From assembly GCA_012520515.1 (NCBI GenBank), contig JAAYOD010000037.1:1-33652 (forward strand): a stretch of DNA of 33,652 nucleotides, given 5' to 3'. Under the pieces are notes generated by a model. It did not search any database. It was not told where the DNA came from and worked only from the letters and a program-made list of their open reading frames with translations. Position numbers and translations under genes: made by a program. This stretch comes from Clostridiales bacterium. Its GTDB lineage: Bacteria; Bacillota; Clostridia; Christensenellales; DTU072. This document shows, piece after piece, positions 11,501 to 19,178 of this stretch (positions are counted from its first letter, which is position 1; each line of letters starts with the position of its first letter).

Positions 11501-14265
11501 TTCTCTTCATCTGCTTCTTCATAGCTGTTTATATAATAAGTTACGCCGTCAGCAAACTTTGCATCTAACGTATCTAATATATCTTGTATTGAAACGCTTT
11601 CTGTAAGCTCTACAGATTGCCCAAACAACACTTCCAGTGTAGCAAGAGACATTTCTACCAAGCTTAGCATTGCGCAATTGGTATTGCCGATTTCGGAAAT
11701 ATTTTCTTGCAATACAAGCTTGTAAAGGTTTGCCATAACAAAAGCATCATTTGCAATTTTTGTTATGTCAACGCCATTTACCTTATTAGGCACTACATAG
11801 TCGCCATAAACTCCTGGCGGATAATATATTAGTGTATCTCCTTTAAATAAAGCGTTAGTGTCCACAACATAATCACTTTCCCCTACTATATCAACTGTCT
11901 TTATGCGTGGGAATTGGTTAAATGTGGATACATCTATATTTTCTATTTCTTTTGCAAAGCTAATTGCCGTAAGCTTGCTTATAGCATATACACCACTTGC
12001 GTCTAGCTTGCCAATAGAAGCAAACTTTTCACCAATGGTGTTTGTTAGCGCCGTTACGCCTGAGCCAAGAATAAGAGTTTTAACATTGCTACCCATTATG
12101 TTAGCAAAGTCAAATGTAATTGTTCCATCAGCTAGAGTGCCAATTTCAAGAGTATTTAGCTTTTCAGTCATCAAAAATACTTGTGTGCCAATGCTGGTTA
12201 GATTGTCTAAAGAAACATCAACAATAGCTGTGGCTCTAAAAGCAAAATCTGCTATATCTGCAACATTTGCTAGACTGCCAATATCGCCTAAAACGATACA
12301 GTTATCAAAAGCTGACTCTTGTATGCTTATTACATCGTCAAGGTTTATTTGATTTAGGTCCTTGCACTCAGCGAAAGCGCTTTGACTAATTGTAGTTACG
12401 CTACTTGGCAAAACAACATTTTGTAAACCTAAAAAGCCATAAAATGCATTCTTACTAATAGCTGTAAGCGCATCGCCTAGTATGGTAACAGATATTTCTA
12501 TTCTTTCTTGGCTTTCTTCACTATCTTCAATTAAAGGAGTTGATGCATTCATAAATGCGCCTTCGCCTAATGAACTAACTTTAGAAGGAATAGTGATGTC
12601 CTTTAAGAATGTAGCTCCATTAAATGCATCTTTGCCAATAGCAAGTAGGCTATCCGGCAAGGTAAGGGTATTTATTTTTAAGCTGTAGCCATGAACACTG
12701 CTGCTAAATACTCCATCTGCAATTCCCACAACAGGCTTATCGTTATATTTGTTAGCAATCTCTATATTAAGCAAAATTTCTTGTTCAGCTGGGGGATTGT
12801 ATCCATCAACAATATATCCGTTGCCGTCTAGAACATAACTTAATCTTTGCTCTGCATCTTCACAAACTATAACATAATCATCGCCTTGTTTTCCAAAACT
12901 CTTAATTTCATAGTTGGCAGTATTTTCTTGTTTTAGCTCTTCTAGCAGAGCTTCTAGATACTCTGCGTTTATATCTATATCGCTAACGGTGCGAATGACT
13001 TCTTGAGAAAGCATATTGCCGTCTTCGTCTTCAAGTTCTTCAAAGTTAAAGATAAACTTAATATTGTTTTGAACTTTAGTGTACACAGCTTTTAATTTTA
13101 AATTTGCATTTATTTGATAAGAATTGCCTGCGGTATACCTTACGCCATTTTCATCTTCCCATTGCCCTGCAAACTCATGCCCCTCTCTATGCCTGCAATC
13201 TAGCGGCATTGTAAAGCTTTGACCAGAATCTATATAATCTGTAGCATGGTCTTGGTCAATAAATTCAACTTTGTATGTATATGATTTTGCAAGAGCGATT
13301 ATAGTAAATTCCTTAACGGTGTTGGTAGCTAGTTTATCTGCGTTTAACCATTTAATCCATTCTATATTTTTTTCAGCCATCTCATCTATGGCATCTTGTA
13401 AATCGTCGTTTGAAAGCGCTTTTCCGCGCTCTACGCTCTTTTTGGTAAACAAATTAAATCTTTGTCCATCTTCACTGAAAGCATATTGAAAATTAACATC
13501 ACAGGTGTCATATACCACTGTCATGTAAATAGAAGTGTTTTGCGTTACTTTTTGATTAATAAAATCCCAGTTCCAGGTATAAGACTTAATTGCGGAAGGT
13601 TTGTCCCAATTTGGAGCGGTAATGGTTGAATTGTGAGGAATGTTTTCATAAGTTTCTACTAAATTTTTGTTATAATCATAAAACTTTACGGTATATCTTG
13701 CTGCGTTTTCTGTATAGTGAGCGTACACAACCAAATTGGAAGAAACTGAAGATAAGTCTACTTCTTGGCTGTTATCTCTGTTGCGCCAACTGTCAAACAT
13801 CAACCCCTCAATGGCGGGAGCTTGCGGAGCTTCAATAGCGTCGCCTGCTACTGCGTATTTTTTAGCAAGTACTGTGCTGTCTTGACCTAAGAAAGTAACA
13901 CTTACTGTCTTAGTGCCTTCTTCTACCAAAAATATGGTAAAGTTGGTAGCTTGTCCTTGGTAAAAAACATTGATGTTTTTCTCGCCCGGTTCTTTCAAGC
14001 TTTTTTTGGATTCAGTATCCAACATAGATAGCGTAACTGCTATCTCTTGCTCACTGCCGTCGGCGCTTGTAACTTTTAGTTTTAACTGAGATACTTCAAA
14101 AGCGCCTACCGTCGCCACATCAGGAATGGTGTCTTGCACCACTTCAATTGCAACAGCATCAATTTTTTTATCGGAACAGGCAGCAAGCGTAAACACAGCG
14201 CATAACAAGACAAGTATTAATAAAATACTTAGTATGGGCCTAACGCTTACTCGTCTATAATTCAT
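5545..14265 (-). CDS. Giant BspA-type leucine-rich repeat lipoprotein (2906 residues)
   Basis: Surface protein of unknown partner. An N-terminal signal peptide ends in the lipobox LAAC with Cys30, so it should be lipid-anchored outside the cell. About 45 BspA/LRR_5-type repeats follow the pattern L-x-x-I-x-I-P-x-x-V-x-x-I-G-x-x-A-F-x-x-C, in three blocks (roughly residues 500-1310, 1440-1980 and 2130-2810). Glycine/aromatic modules of InlB-B or Flg_new type sit before and between the blocks (about 115-400, 1320-1400 and 2060-2110), ending in W-x-x-x-G...LKAKY or FVAVW motifs. The last repeat is followed by a unique tail of about 90 residues with no LPxTG, SLH or membrane helix. The ATG at 14265 has GCGGAGG 8 bases upstream. 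It is a monocistronic unit with its own promoter and terminator. In other bacteria BspA-like repeats mediate adhesion to host proteins or other cells; this protein's target is not known. Confidence 0.9.
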   Translation of the reverse strand: MNYRRVSVRPILSILLILVLLCAVFTLAACSDKKIDAVAIEVVQDTIPDVATVGAFEVSQLKLKVTSADGSEQEIAVTLSMLDTESKKSLKEPGEKNINVFYQGQATNFTIFLVEEGTKTVSVTFLGQDSTVLAKKYAVAGDAIEAPQAPAIEGLMFDSWRNRDNSQEVDLSSVSSNLVVYAHYTENAARYTVKFYDYNKNLVETYENIPHNSTITAPNWDKPSAIKSYTWNWDFINQKVTQNTSIYMTVVYDTCDVNFQYAFSEDGQRFNLFTKKSVERGKALSNDDLQDAIDEMAEKNIEWIKWLNADKLATNTVKEFTIIALAKSYTYKVEFIDQDHATDYIDSGQSFTMPLDCRHREGHEFAGQWEDENGVRYTAGNSYQINANLKLKAVYTKVQNNIKFIFNFEELEDEDGNMLSQEVIRTVSDIDINAEYLEALLEELKQENTANYEIKSFGKQGDDYVIVCEDAEQRLSYVLDGNGYIVDGYNPPAEQEILLNIEIANKYNDKPVVGIADGVFSSSVHGYSLKINTLTLPDSLLAIGKDAFNGATFLKDITIPSKVSSLGEGAFMNASTPLIEDSEESQERIEISVTILGDALTAISKNAFYGFLGLQNVVLPSSVTTISQSAFAECKDLNQINLDDVISIQESAFDNCIVLGDIGSLANVADIADFAFRATAIVDVSLDNLTSIGTQVFLMTEKLNTLEIGTLADGTITFDFANIMGSNVKTLILGSGVTALTNTIGEKFASIGKLDASGVYAISKLTAISFAKEIENIDVSTFNQFPRIKTVDIVGESDYVVDTNALFKGDTLIYYPPGVYGDYVVPNKVNGVDITKIANDAFVMANLYKLVLQENISEIGNTNCAMLSLVEMSLATLEVLFGQSVELTESVSIQDILDTLDAKFADGVTYYINSYEEADEEKVDALVNGANGRFIVELGAVSSYFDEQSRLLYTVDNDIATVIGGDKTVTAIAIPATLGGYTVSYIRNGAFNGYADLKELHIEAILNNLALSSDTFAGCVSLEEITLAGLINVDNINYNLFNDTKLYSENAIIILAGIPVAYNRDFTTIKESNLEGATIIPKEFFKGCDSLEEITLPNSIIEINDNAFEGCNSLTTINLNAVTKTGKYIFKDCTALESIVIPLAINDGSLSLGMFYGCANLTSVTMDEVNRFGHDNGKSYAFYGCESLVDISFLYGFMGIIYENAFDGCSSITAVNLTVDASGNTTDKFTEIRANAFANCTSLVYLEFGTISVLGANAFNNTALETIRIKGAGGIFAKGQTIAIGVFPADVILYIDNVDSSVVNNVLANYPNRTMVEPRITFEMLNGYAAGSNELNMVAVSASYLETAPQAPQFDDYVFVNWFVEVDGVDVKAQFPMTFKVNTTLKAKYFSTARGSIVDGNLELIKDNKYRLASYSSQDDIAYIPYEYRNDDNKICYIQEIDLSIFATTSIKRLVIPEGVTKLTGTLNGSLVSYIKIASSVTDITSANAFTNMSNLDIEWANDSNLINASLSAFVGSKWYKDTSNKAKTGFNNRFVIAGRLAIEYIPAPNSTDKIIKVHSEVLKLNDNLFSVENSSLYAAVTTVTFNDELKFIGSGSLAGLTNLITINYHSIAANSAIENVTLNAFPSSWVEKQNQIIVGKIFLKYRGIFYTDKFTLAEHITTIAPSAFENAKIKEIVFSNNVTTIGDYAFRNSDLQKIVLPASINSMGEGVFQGCKDLQTADLSAANMTELPIATFSGCTNLLDLKLSNKVTKIGANSLQSCAKLRDISANGLIDTTGLNLSGLASTAWYRGTNQEKGSHLVLGKVYVKYVVGSNPDKNDDGLIEVEIPEGVVVILSEAFMGVADLGKVIIPQSVQTIEANSFKNTLRLEEVVIAANSELETIGDGAFAQTKHLTEITLPQGLVTIGRNAFDGSMLKSIMIPHSVTTIGERAFADNKLETVVLGKGLNSIGANAFAGNNELYKVEWSLEVVKMNNEIDNKINVDTVKQLYYMYLASKTESDEYSLTAQYVDGIFSRSSLIPIRLYIPSEAYVIVTSGIYEYLSIWVDSNNKYFEIIKEGELPEVSFDQDGYIMQSFRTELIEEGFLKKPSKTNHTFKYWEVNGQEVTFPYHVKGDVEFVAVWESNQKSYSDRDGEGYIDGLLYEGNIADGVEVSYNIIGIREELSVMYVPSTLDDRPIVGFNFEAGTADNVKKIIFTKASNFFRLETNIFAAFTNLEWVELYDTNMSNINYKVENGAMYSIDGKELVAYFIQKTKDDKIITEFEIPEGVEKILPNAFINSGLSSITIPNTVTSIGKLAFNDDIENLEFASDIFLTDVTRESVENTIWYADKSWEPYEFNNSPVGKFYAVANILLTYHEQSQTHILELPNMVNGFAITVLASNLSCDYDLENPRENPYDLIVLPSSLRKINSSSFAGIDAYNFDGQECAETLVDIADDAFGEDSEYIKNTTSEDGLIVLGKVLLRYKNTAAELDLTKIEKTKNITTIAKQAFMGTQFSKITLPNTLTYIADEAFLSNTNLSEINIPANVKSIGASAFQHCTGLKKVIFAENSAMEHIGASSFANCYNLTGINIPYTVTAIDENAFSNCITLRTVNFDKITETANPDTGDTVIEIINKSLLTSLGASAFQDCAALTSISIPNGLTEIKESTFKDCVSLVNVAFETDKSKVKVIRKEAFLGCVSLGSIIDVDNPSLITLSLPNALTHVEDSAFAGCEGLYGVAFNYNINRIGKEVFLGCLKLTKIEIYADTPPVLGENALMRARPTDEKQPYYNLRIYVKRDSKDKIYGDYLNYWSEYEANIFKIGNYASLTYQYTEGGSSLPPIVVPIDQLKDVYVNLKYSFPNRVEVTSWIFDQIDGGNTEIYGASRAKKLLGAEDYQRQHNPKTSTYDIILVVDYDMVLANALDS

Positions 14266-14329
14266 TTGCTAAACCTCCGCTTTCAGCACAAATTTTTGAA
14301 TACAACTGCACATAATTACAGTTATAAAT

Positions 14330-14358
14330 AATATAACATAGAACTAGCTAAATTGCAA
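14330..14358 (-). promoter_or_regulatory. Probable promoter of the giant lipoprotein gene
   Basis: TTGCAA (14358-14353), a 17-base spacer and TATATT (14335-14330) on the minus strand, 4/6 and 5/6 matches to the sigma-A consensus. The predicted start near 14323 gives about 58 bases of leader. The -35 lies in the 8-bp palindrome ATTGCAAT (14352-14359). A run of alternating T and A at 14373-14392 lies upstream and may act as a flexible or UP-like element. Confidence 0.6.
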
Positions 14359-14454
14359 TAGAGAATTAACATTTATATATATAATATATATAGCGCGTGG
14401 CATAAAGAGATATGGGCAAAGAATATAAGGTCTGCAAAGCTTGTTAAAGAAAAC

Positions 14455-14489
14455 AAAAAAGGTGGAATTTTCTCCGCCGCTTTTGTTAA
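14455..14489 (-). terminator. Terminator of the ABC/Ig-domain operon
   Basis: On the minus strand GGCGGA (14478-14473) pairs with TCCACC (14466-14461) around a 6-base loop, with one C-A mismatch, and is followed at once by TTTTTTGTTTTC. It sits about 20 bases past the stop codon of the YcxB-like gene. The short mismatched stem makes it weaker than the other terminators in the window. Confidence 0.6.
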
Positions 14490-14505
14490 GATATTGTTAT
14501 TTTAA

Positions 14506-15081
14506 TTACTCTTCGCCCAGCTTAATTTTTTTCTTTTTAGGAAATCTTCTAACTGTCTTTTTAATTTTGAATTTGTCAGGACTAGCCTTTTCCATTAGCC
14601 ACTCTTTTAGCTCATCTAAAGTATTTTCTTTCATACTTTCTTGGGTTACATAATAATTTATAGCAACTGCGGCATAAATAAAAATTTCATTTTTTCTCAA
14701 TGCTATTTTCTCAATTTTTTGGTATGGGAAATCTTCGCTAAAAATAGGCTCTCCTGCCTTATCTAGACTAGTTACAACAAGTCTATCTTGCAAAAAATCC
14801 AGCTTATGAAATTCCGTTTGCATCTTTTCATAATCATGTTTATAACCTAAAATTCCCGTTATCAAAAAGAGCGCGACGGCAATTATTATAAGCGCTGCCG
14901 TCACGCCAAAAAAGATAAGCGCAATAAAGATATCATATGCTGCATACAGCCATACAGATACAGCAAAAAGCAAAGTTACCAGTATAATTTCACGCAGACC
15001 TAAAAACCTTTTTAGGTAATACATACTGCAACGAAAATAAGTCTTTTTATCAAGTTTTTGAACTACGCTTATGCTCTCCAT
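14506..15081 (-). CDS. YcxB-like small membrane protein
   Basis: 191 residues. Two adjacent hydrophobic helices at about residues 32-78 are followed by a soluble cytoplasmic domain (DRLVVTSLD, then DFPYQKIEKIALRKNEIFIYA and a helical end). This resembles the YcxB-type C-terminal domain, a PH-like fold found after two membrane helices in many Bacillota. The C-terminus is very basic (KKKKIK). The ATG at 15081 overlaps the stop of the preceding gene as TAATG, so translation is probably coupled. The nearest Shine-Dalgarno match, AGGAG, is a poor 13 bases or so away. It is the last gene of the five-gene ABC operon. The biochemical role of YcxB-like proteins is unknown, and the assignment rests on layout more than on sharp motifs. 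Confidence 0.6.
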   Translation of the reverse strand: MESISVVQKLDKKTYFRCSMYYLKRFLGLREIILVTLLFAVSVWLYAAYDIFIALIFFGVTAALIIIAVALFLITGILGYKHDYEKMQTEFHKLDFLQDRLVVTSLDKAGEPIFSEDFPYQKIEKIALRKNEIFIYAAVAINYYVTQESMKENTLDELKEWLMEKASPDKFKIKKTVRRFPKKKKIKLGEE

Positions 15082-17513
15082 TATATTGATTTTTCTCCTC
15101 TTAATCTTCTATATGACCATTTATTCTCATAAAATTCTGTCTCAGCAGCGATATCTGAAGTATTTTCATAAATGTACAGCACACATGGATAGAAGTCAAA
15201 CTTAAATGTTTTTGCTATCTTAGCTACTCCGTCAAGCGCTTCTATATCAAACTTTATTATCCTAGGGTCTTCAATTTCCACCTTAGAAGTACTCTCATAA
15301 AGCGCACCAGCTGTAACGATACCAAGGTGTATATAGCTTTTGCCATTCATTTCATACCTAATGTCATCGTAAATAGGTTTTTTCACTTCATTGCCAAGCG
15401 TATTGTTAAGCATTCTTTTGACCAGTTCATCAAAAGCAGGATTTTCAAAAAGCGGTCTATCTAGCATTCTTGCGCTAGTAATGTCCTGCCAGTTATAAAT
15501 ATCTAAAAATCCCGTACTATAAAAATTGCTTTGCTTGGGTAGCGTACCGCCGCCTATTGCGTTTTCTCCTGTTGCAATTCCTACTGCTGTAGCTACAATG
15601 TTACTCATAACGCTGTTGTTTATATGCAAATTGCTATAATCACATTTATCTGCAATATTAGGGTTTTGACCACTGGGTAAAGAAATGCCAAAATTGCTGG
15701 TGTTTCTTATAATACAGCCATTTACATAGACATCGCTGTTGTGCATCTCTAGTCCAAAAAAGCTGTCGCCCAAAATGCAAAATTCCACTTCTATTTTATT
15801 AAATCTTTGAGATTGGTGCTTCTCTCCTATCAAAAGCGCAACGCCCGAACAACCGTTAGCTTGATTCATTTTAACGACATCGTCACATCTAATTTTTATG
15901 TTACTAACCTTTACATTATCGGCATTAACTGTAACTAACGGCTCTTCTTGACCAAGCTCTTTATTTAGCGCGCTTAACTCATAGCCATTTCCATATAGAT
16001 TTCCTTTTATTTTAAGAACATTATCGGTTTTTGCAAGCTCAATATTGTTTAGCATACAAATACTTAAGCCTGCCTGTCCTGCGGCATACATACTTTGATA
16101 GTCGCTGCAATTTACAGCATTTGCAATAGTAAGATTTCGCCTTGCAGCAACTTCCATTGACTTATATGCAGAATGCTTTGCTTTTACTATAATTTGCAAT
16201 GATTTTTCGCCTTTTACAGCATTTTTAAACACAATGCTATGCCCGTCAACATAAGCAATGTTTTCATCGCTAACGCTTATTTCAAAGTCTTGCCAATCAT
16301 ACTCAACTGGATAACTTATACCCAAGTCCAAAACATATGGCACAAACTTACCGTTTACATAGGACATATTGCCATAGACTGCGCTATCTGCTATACCTTT
16401 TTTATCGTCGCCGTCTGTGGTGTTAAGCCTAATATACTTTAGCTCTTGCACAACTTCAAAATTAATAGTTATCGTTTTACCTTGAGCGCTTGCTGTAAGC
16501 TGAACTTTACCACGCCCTACTGCATTTATTTTGCCATTGGCAGAAATGGTAGCTACAAGCTCATTATTGGTAGAGTAAGTGGCCTCAACTTTAGATGAGT
16601 TAAACACATCGCTATAAACTACATTTAGATACATTGGCGCGCTATTTAATTTAACTAGCTTTTGCCTTAAGATATCGCTATGCTCAAACTCAATATCATT
16701 TGGCTGGCACTTTGTTATTACAACTCTTTGCCCGCCTATGCTAAGCACAGCTACATCATCGTCAAAAATAAAATTGTCTCCTTCTATATGTCCGCCACTT
16801 TGCACCAAGATTTCGTCTGACGGTGCTATTTCACTTATAGTAAAGTTTCTAGACACCTTAAACTCTTGACCAAATGTAGTCACGCCTTTTGTAACGGTAA
16901 AGGTTTTAGTTGCGGATATATCATCTTTTACAAATACCGTAATATCTGCTGTGCCTTGACTTACGCCTGTTATTATTCCGTTTCTATCAACACGCAAAAT
17001 AGCGGGATTACTACTAGACCAAGTTAGATTATCAGCTTGTCCATCAATAGGATTAAAGGTCGGCAAAATGCTTACGCTCTCCCCTACCTCCACATTGTAG
17101 CTATCCAAAACTATATCTACACTTTCCACTTCTCCGCTTTCAACAATGACATTACAGCGGGCGGTTTTATATCCTTCTTCTGTGGTAACTAGCACATCAA
17201 AGGCGCAATAACTATTAAATTTTACCAAACCATTTTGGTCGATAGTCGCCGATACTCCTTGGTCATCGGTAAAACTTTCATAGTTTTCTATCTCATAAAA
17301 AACATTTTTATTTCTTGCCCCAGTGGGATAAACCGTCGCTTTAAATTGATATTGACCTTGCGACAAAGGCAATATCAAAATATCATCTGTGTTAAGCTCC
17401 ACCTTTTGTACGGCAATATATACATTTACGCTAATAATGTTAGCGCTTAATAACACCGTCGCCACTATGATAAGAGGCAACATCAGCAACATAGCAATTA
17501 CTATTTTTTTCAT
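15081..17513 (-). CDS. Membrane-anchored extracellular protein with bacterial Ig-like (Big_2) domains and a beta-helix
   Basis: 810 residues, function unknown. A hydrophobic N-terminal segment (about 5-29) lacks a lipobox and may be a signal anchor. Ig-like Big_2 modules follow: a diverged one at about 35-130, a clear one at about 131-210 (VTLTWSSSNP-type core NLTWSSSNPAIL, then GIITGVSQGTADITV) and another at about 285-365 (ATISANGKINAVGRGKVQLTA). Residues about 465-650 look like a right-handed beta-helix (repeated short N-x-x-I/V rungs such as VKVSNIKIRC and SDVYVNGCIIRNTSNFGISL). The last 150 residues are unassigned. There is no LPxTG or SLH motif. AGGAGG precedes the ATG at 17513, only 9 bases after the permease gene. 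Position directly behind an ABC-2 transporter suggests that the transporter exports, assembles or is regulated by something related to this protein; that is inference. Confidence 0.75.
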   Translation of the reverse strand: MKKIVIAMLLMLPLIIVATVLLSANIISVNVYIAVQKVELNTDDILILPLSQGQYQFKATVYPTGARNKNVFYEIENYESFTDDQGVSATIDQNGLVKFNSYCAFDVLVTTEEGYKTARCNVIVESGEVESVDIVLDSYNVEVGESVSILPTFNPIDGQADNLTWSSSNPAILRVDRNGIITGVSQGTADITVFVKDDISATKTFTVTKGVTTFGQEFKVSRNFTISEIAPSDEILVQSGGHIEGDNFIFDDDVAVLSIGGQRVVITKCQPNDIEFEHSDILRQKLVKLNSAPMYLNVVYSDVFNSSKVEATYSTNNELVATISANGKINAVGRGKVQLTASAQGKTITINFEVVQELKYIRLNTTDGDDKKGIADSAVYGNMSYVNGKFVPYVLDLGISYPVEYDWQDFEISVSDENIAYVDGHSIVFKNAVKGEKSLQIIVKAKHSAYKSMEVAARRNLTIANAVNCSDYQSMYAAGQAGLSICMLNNIELAKTDNVLKIKGNLYGNGYELSALNKELGQEEPLVTVNADNVKVSNIKIRCDDVVKMNQANGCSGVALLIGEKHQSQRFNKIEVEFCILGDSFFGLEMHNSDVYVNGCIIRNTSNFGISLPSGQNPNIADKCDYSNLHINNSVMSNIVATAVGIATGENAIGGGTLPKQSNFYSTGFLDIYNWQDITSARMLDRPLFENPAFDELVKRMLNNTLGNEVKKPIYDDIRYEMNGKSYIHLGIVTAGALYESTSKVEIEDPRIIKFDIEALDGVAKIAKTFKFDFYPCVLYIYENTSDIAAETEFYENKWSYRRLRGEKSI

Positions 17514-17522
17514 ATTTACCTC

Positions 17523-19178
17523 CTATGGCACAATTTTTTCATATCTTTTTTCAGCATTAAGGAATAATACTAGCACCATTACCACAGCCATAACAAAGCT
17601 GAGCGTATTAAGCACAATATATACTCCATTTATGCCTGCTTTCCACGCCCCCATTGGTATATAGGTAAAAAGCATGGCAAAAATGCCAAAAAGCACACTT
17701 AGAATAATACCTAGCACCATAGTCCCTGTAACATTTTTGTTGGCTTGCACTAAATCGCCATCACTATTAGTTTCAAAAGTGGGCGATTTCATATCGCTGA
17801 GAATGGCAATGGCCGTCAATGAAATTATTACAAAGAATGAAATGCCAAATATTCCTAGCACATCAATAATTCCAATATAATTGCCGTACTTTTCTCCGCC
17901 AAAGATAATCCAAGTTGACAGACAGGATATTAAGTTGCTTCCCCCTGCCACTATCATATACAGCACCATTTTTATAAGCAGTTGCATACGGTAACTGACG
18001 GGTATGATTTTGGTAAAATAAAAGTTTTCTCCCGTTCGGCTTATGGTGGTGGACGCAAAGCTTACAATTATGGTATCAAATATCAAAATAACAAGTATTG
18101 TAAGTCCAGGAATTATAGCGCCCCCTACTGAGCTGTCGCCTACTGCAACTGCTAAGTTGTTACAGAAAAACACCATAACAGGCGCTGCTATCGCCATAGC
18201 TAAGTATTGAAAACTATAATTAAAAGACCTAAAAATAGCAATAAGCTCAGTATACAAAATAGTTCCAAAAATGCTCCTTGGCTTATTTTTAGTCTTTTTA
18301 TGAAAAGCTTCTCTGCCTTTTTCAATGCTCTTTAGTAAGACTGGGTAATAGCTACGCGCGCCTAAGTACATACTAGCTAATCCCAAAACAGCTATAAGCA
18401 AAGCTATCATAAGTATACTTTGCCAAATCATTTCGCCATAAAGCACATTGGCAAACAAGCTTGCAGGCACAAGACCTTTAGCTACTGTTTTTAACATCAT
18501 TAGCGTCTTTTCGCTAAAGAGCATGTTTGCTTCTTGTGTTTGATAGTACTCAAGCACTCCTCTAAGCAGCATCATATACAAAGAAAACCCTATGACAATA
18601 AGCAAAATTATAAGCGTCAGTTTAAGTCCGAATTTATTCCTAATTATGTTATTTAAATGCATAAATGGAACGGAAATTAAACTTGCCAAGAAAAAAGGAA
18701 TAAAGCTAATCATAAAAGCAGTGGTTACGCTGTTTATGTAAAAAAACCCTCCCATATCATTAAAAATTCCATAAAACACATAAAATGGCAATGTAAATAC
18801 TATGCTTATTATCAAAGTGTTTATATAGACGAATACTGATTTTGCCAAAAATAACTCTATGCCTTCTAAAGGAAAGCGGATTAATAGCTCATTATCAGTA
18901 TCAAAATACAGCACTTTGACAAGTTGTTGAGTAGCGCTTACAAACTGCACAACCATACTTATAAAGGTTGCTGCGGCAAGGTATTCATAGTTCATAGGAA
19001 TATTACCTTGCAAAATCATTTTACATACAAAATATATACCGCCCACCATAACTACATAGATGATGGCGGAAAAAATCAAGTTCAGAGCAAACAGTCCCCA
19101 AGCTTTTTGGGTGGGGTCTTTTCCTAAATTGAATATTCCTCTGAACTCCATCTTTAGAGTAATCAGAAAATTATTCAT
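17523..19178 (-). CDS. ABC-2-type transporter permease
   Basis: Polytopic membrane protein of about 551 residues with roughly ten to twelve hydrophobic helices. It carries no ATPase motifs and follows an ATPase gene, so it is the membrane part of a two-gene ABC exporter. The internal loop at about residues 270-310 is basic (SIEKGREAFHKKTKNKPRSIFG), and the region near NEF-like RTGENFYFTKIIPVSYR is typical of long Bacillota ABC-2 permeases. The substrate cannot be read from sequence. An in-frame ATG at 19193 has no ribosome binding site. GGAGG lies 2 bases before the ATG at 19181 but 5 before the ATG at 19178, which is preferred. It then overlaps the ATPase gene by 8 bases. Confidence 0.85.
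   Translation of the reverse strand: MNNFLITLKMEFRGIFNLGKDPTQKAWGLFALNLIFSAIIYVVMVGGIYFVCKMILQGNIPMNYEYLAAATFISMVVQFVSATQQLVKVLYFDTDNELLIRFPLEGIELFLAKSVFVYINTLIISIVFTLPFYVFYGIFNDMGGFFYINSVTTAFMISFIPFFLASLISVPFMHLNNIIRNKFGLKLTLIILLIVIGFSLYMMLLRGVLEYYQTQEANMLFSEKTLMMLKTVAKGLVPASLFANVLYGEMIWQSILMIALLIAVLGLASMYLGARSYYPVLLKSIEKGREAFHKKTKNKPRSIFGTILYTELIAIFRSFNYSFQYLAMAIAAPVMVFFCNNLAVAVGDSSVGGAIIPGLTILVILIFDTIIVSFASTTISRTGENFYFTKIIPVSYRMQLLIKMVLYMIVAGGSNLISCLSTWIIFGGEKYGNYIGIIDVLGIFGISFFVIISLTAIAILSDMKSPTFETNSDGDLVQANKNVTGTMVLGIILSVLFGIFAMLFTYIPMGAWKAGINGVYIVLNTLSFVMAVVMVLVLFLNAEKRYEKIVP

Noticed and set aside
11903-12352. A 149-residue open frame on the plus strand inside the giant lipoprotein gene, with many similar ones along 5545-14265
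   Set aside because: They mirror the repeat-rich coding strand, have no ribosome binding sites or recognisable domains, and the minus-strand repeats are unambiguous.
14371-14395. Alternating TA run as a replication origin or regulatory palindrome
   Set aside because: It is a simple low-complexity tract, is not a perfect palindrome, and no DnaA boxes, dnaA or dnaN lie nearby.
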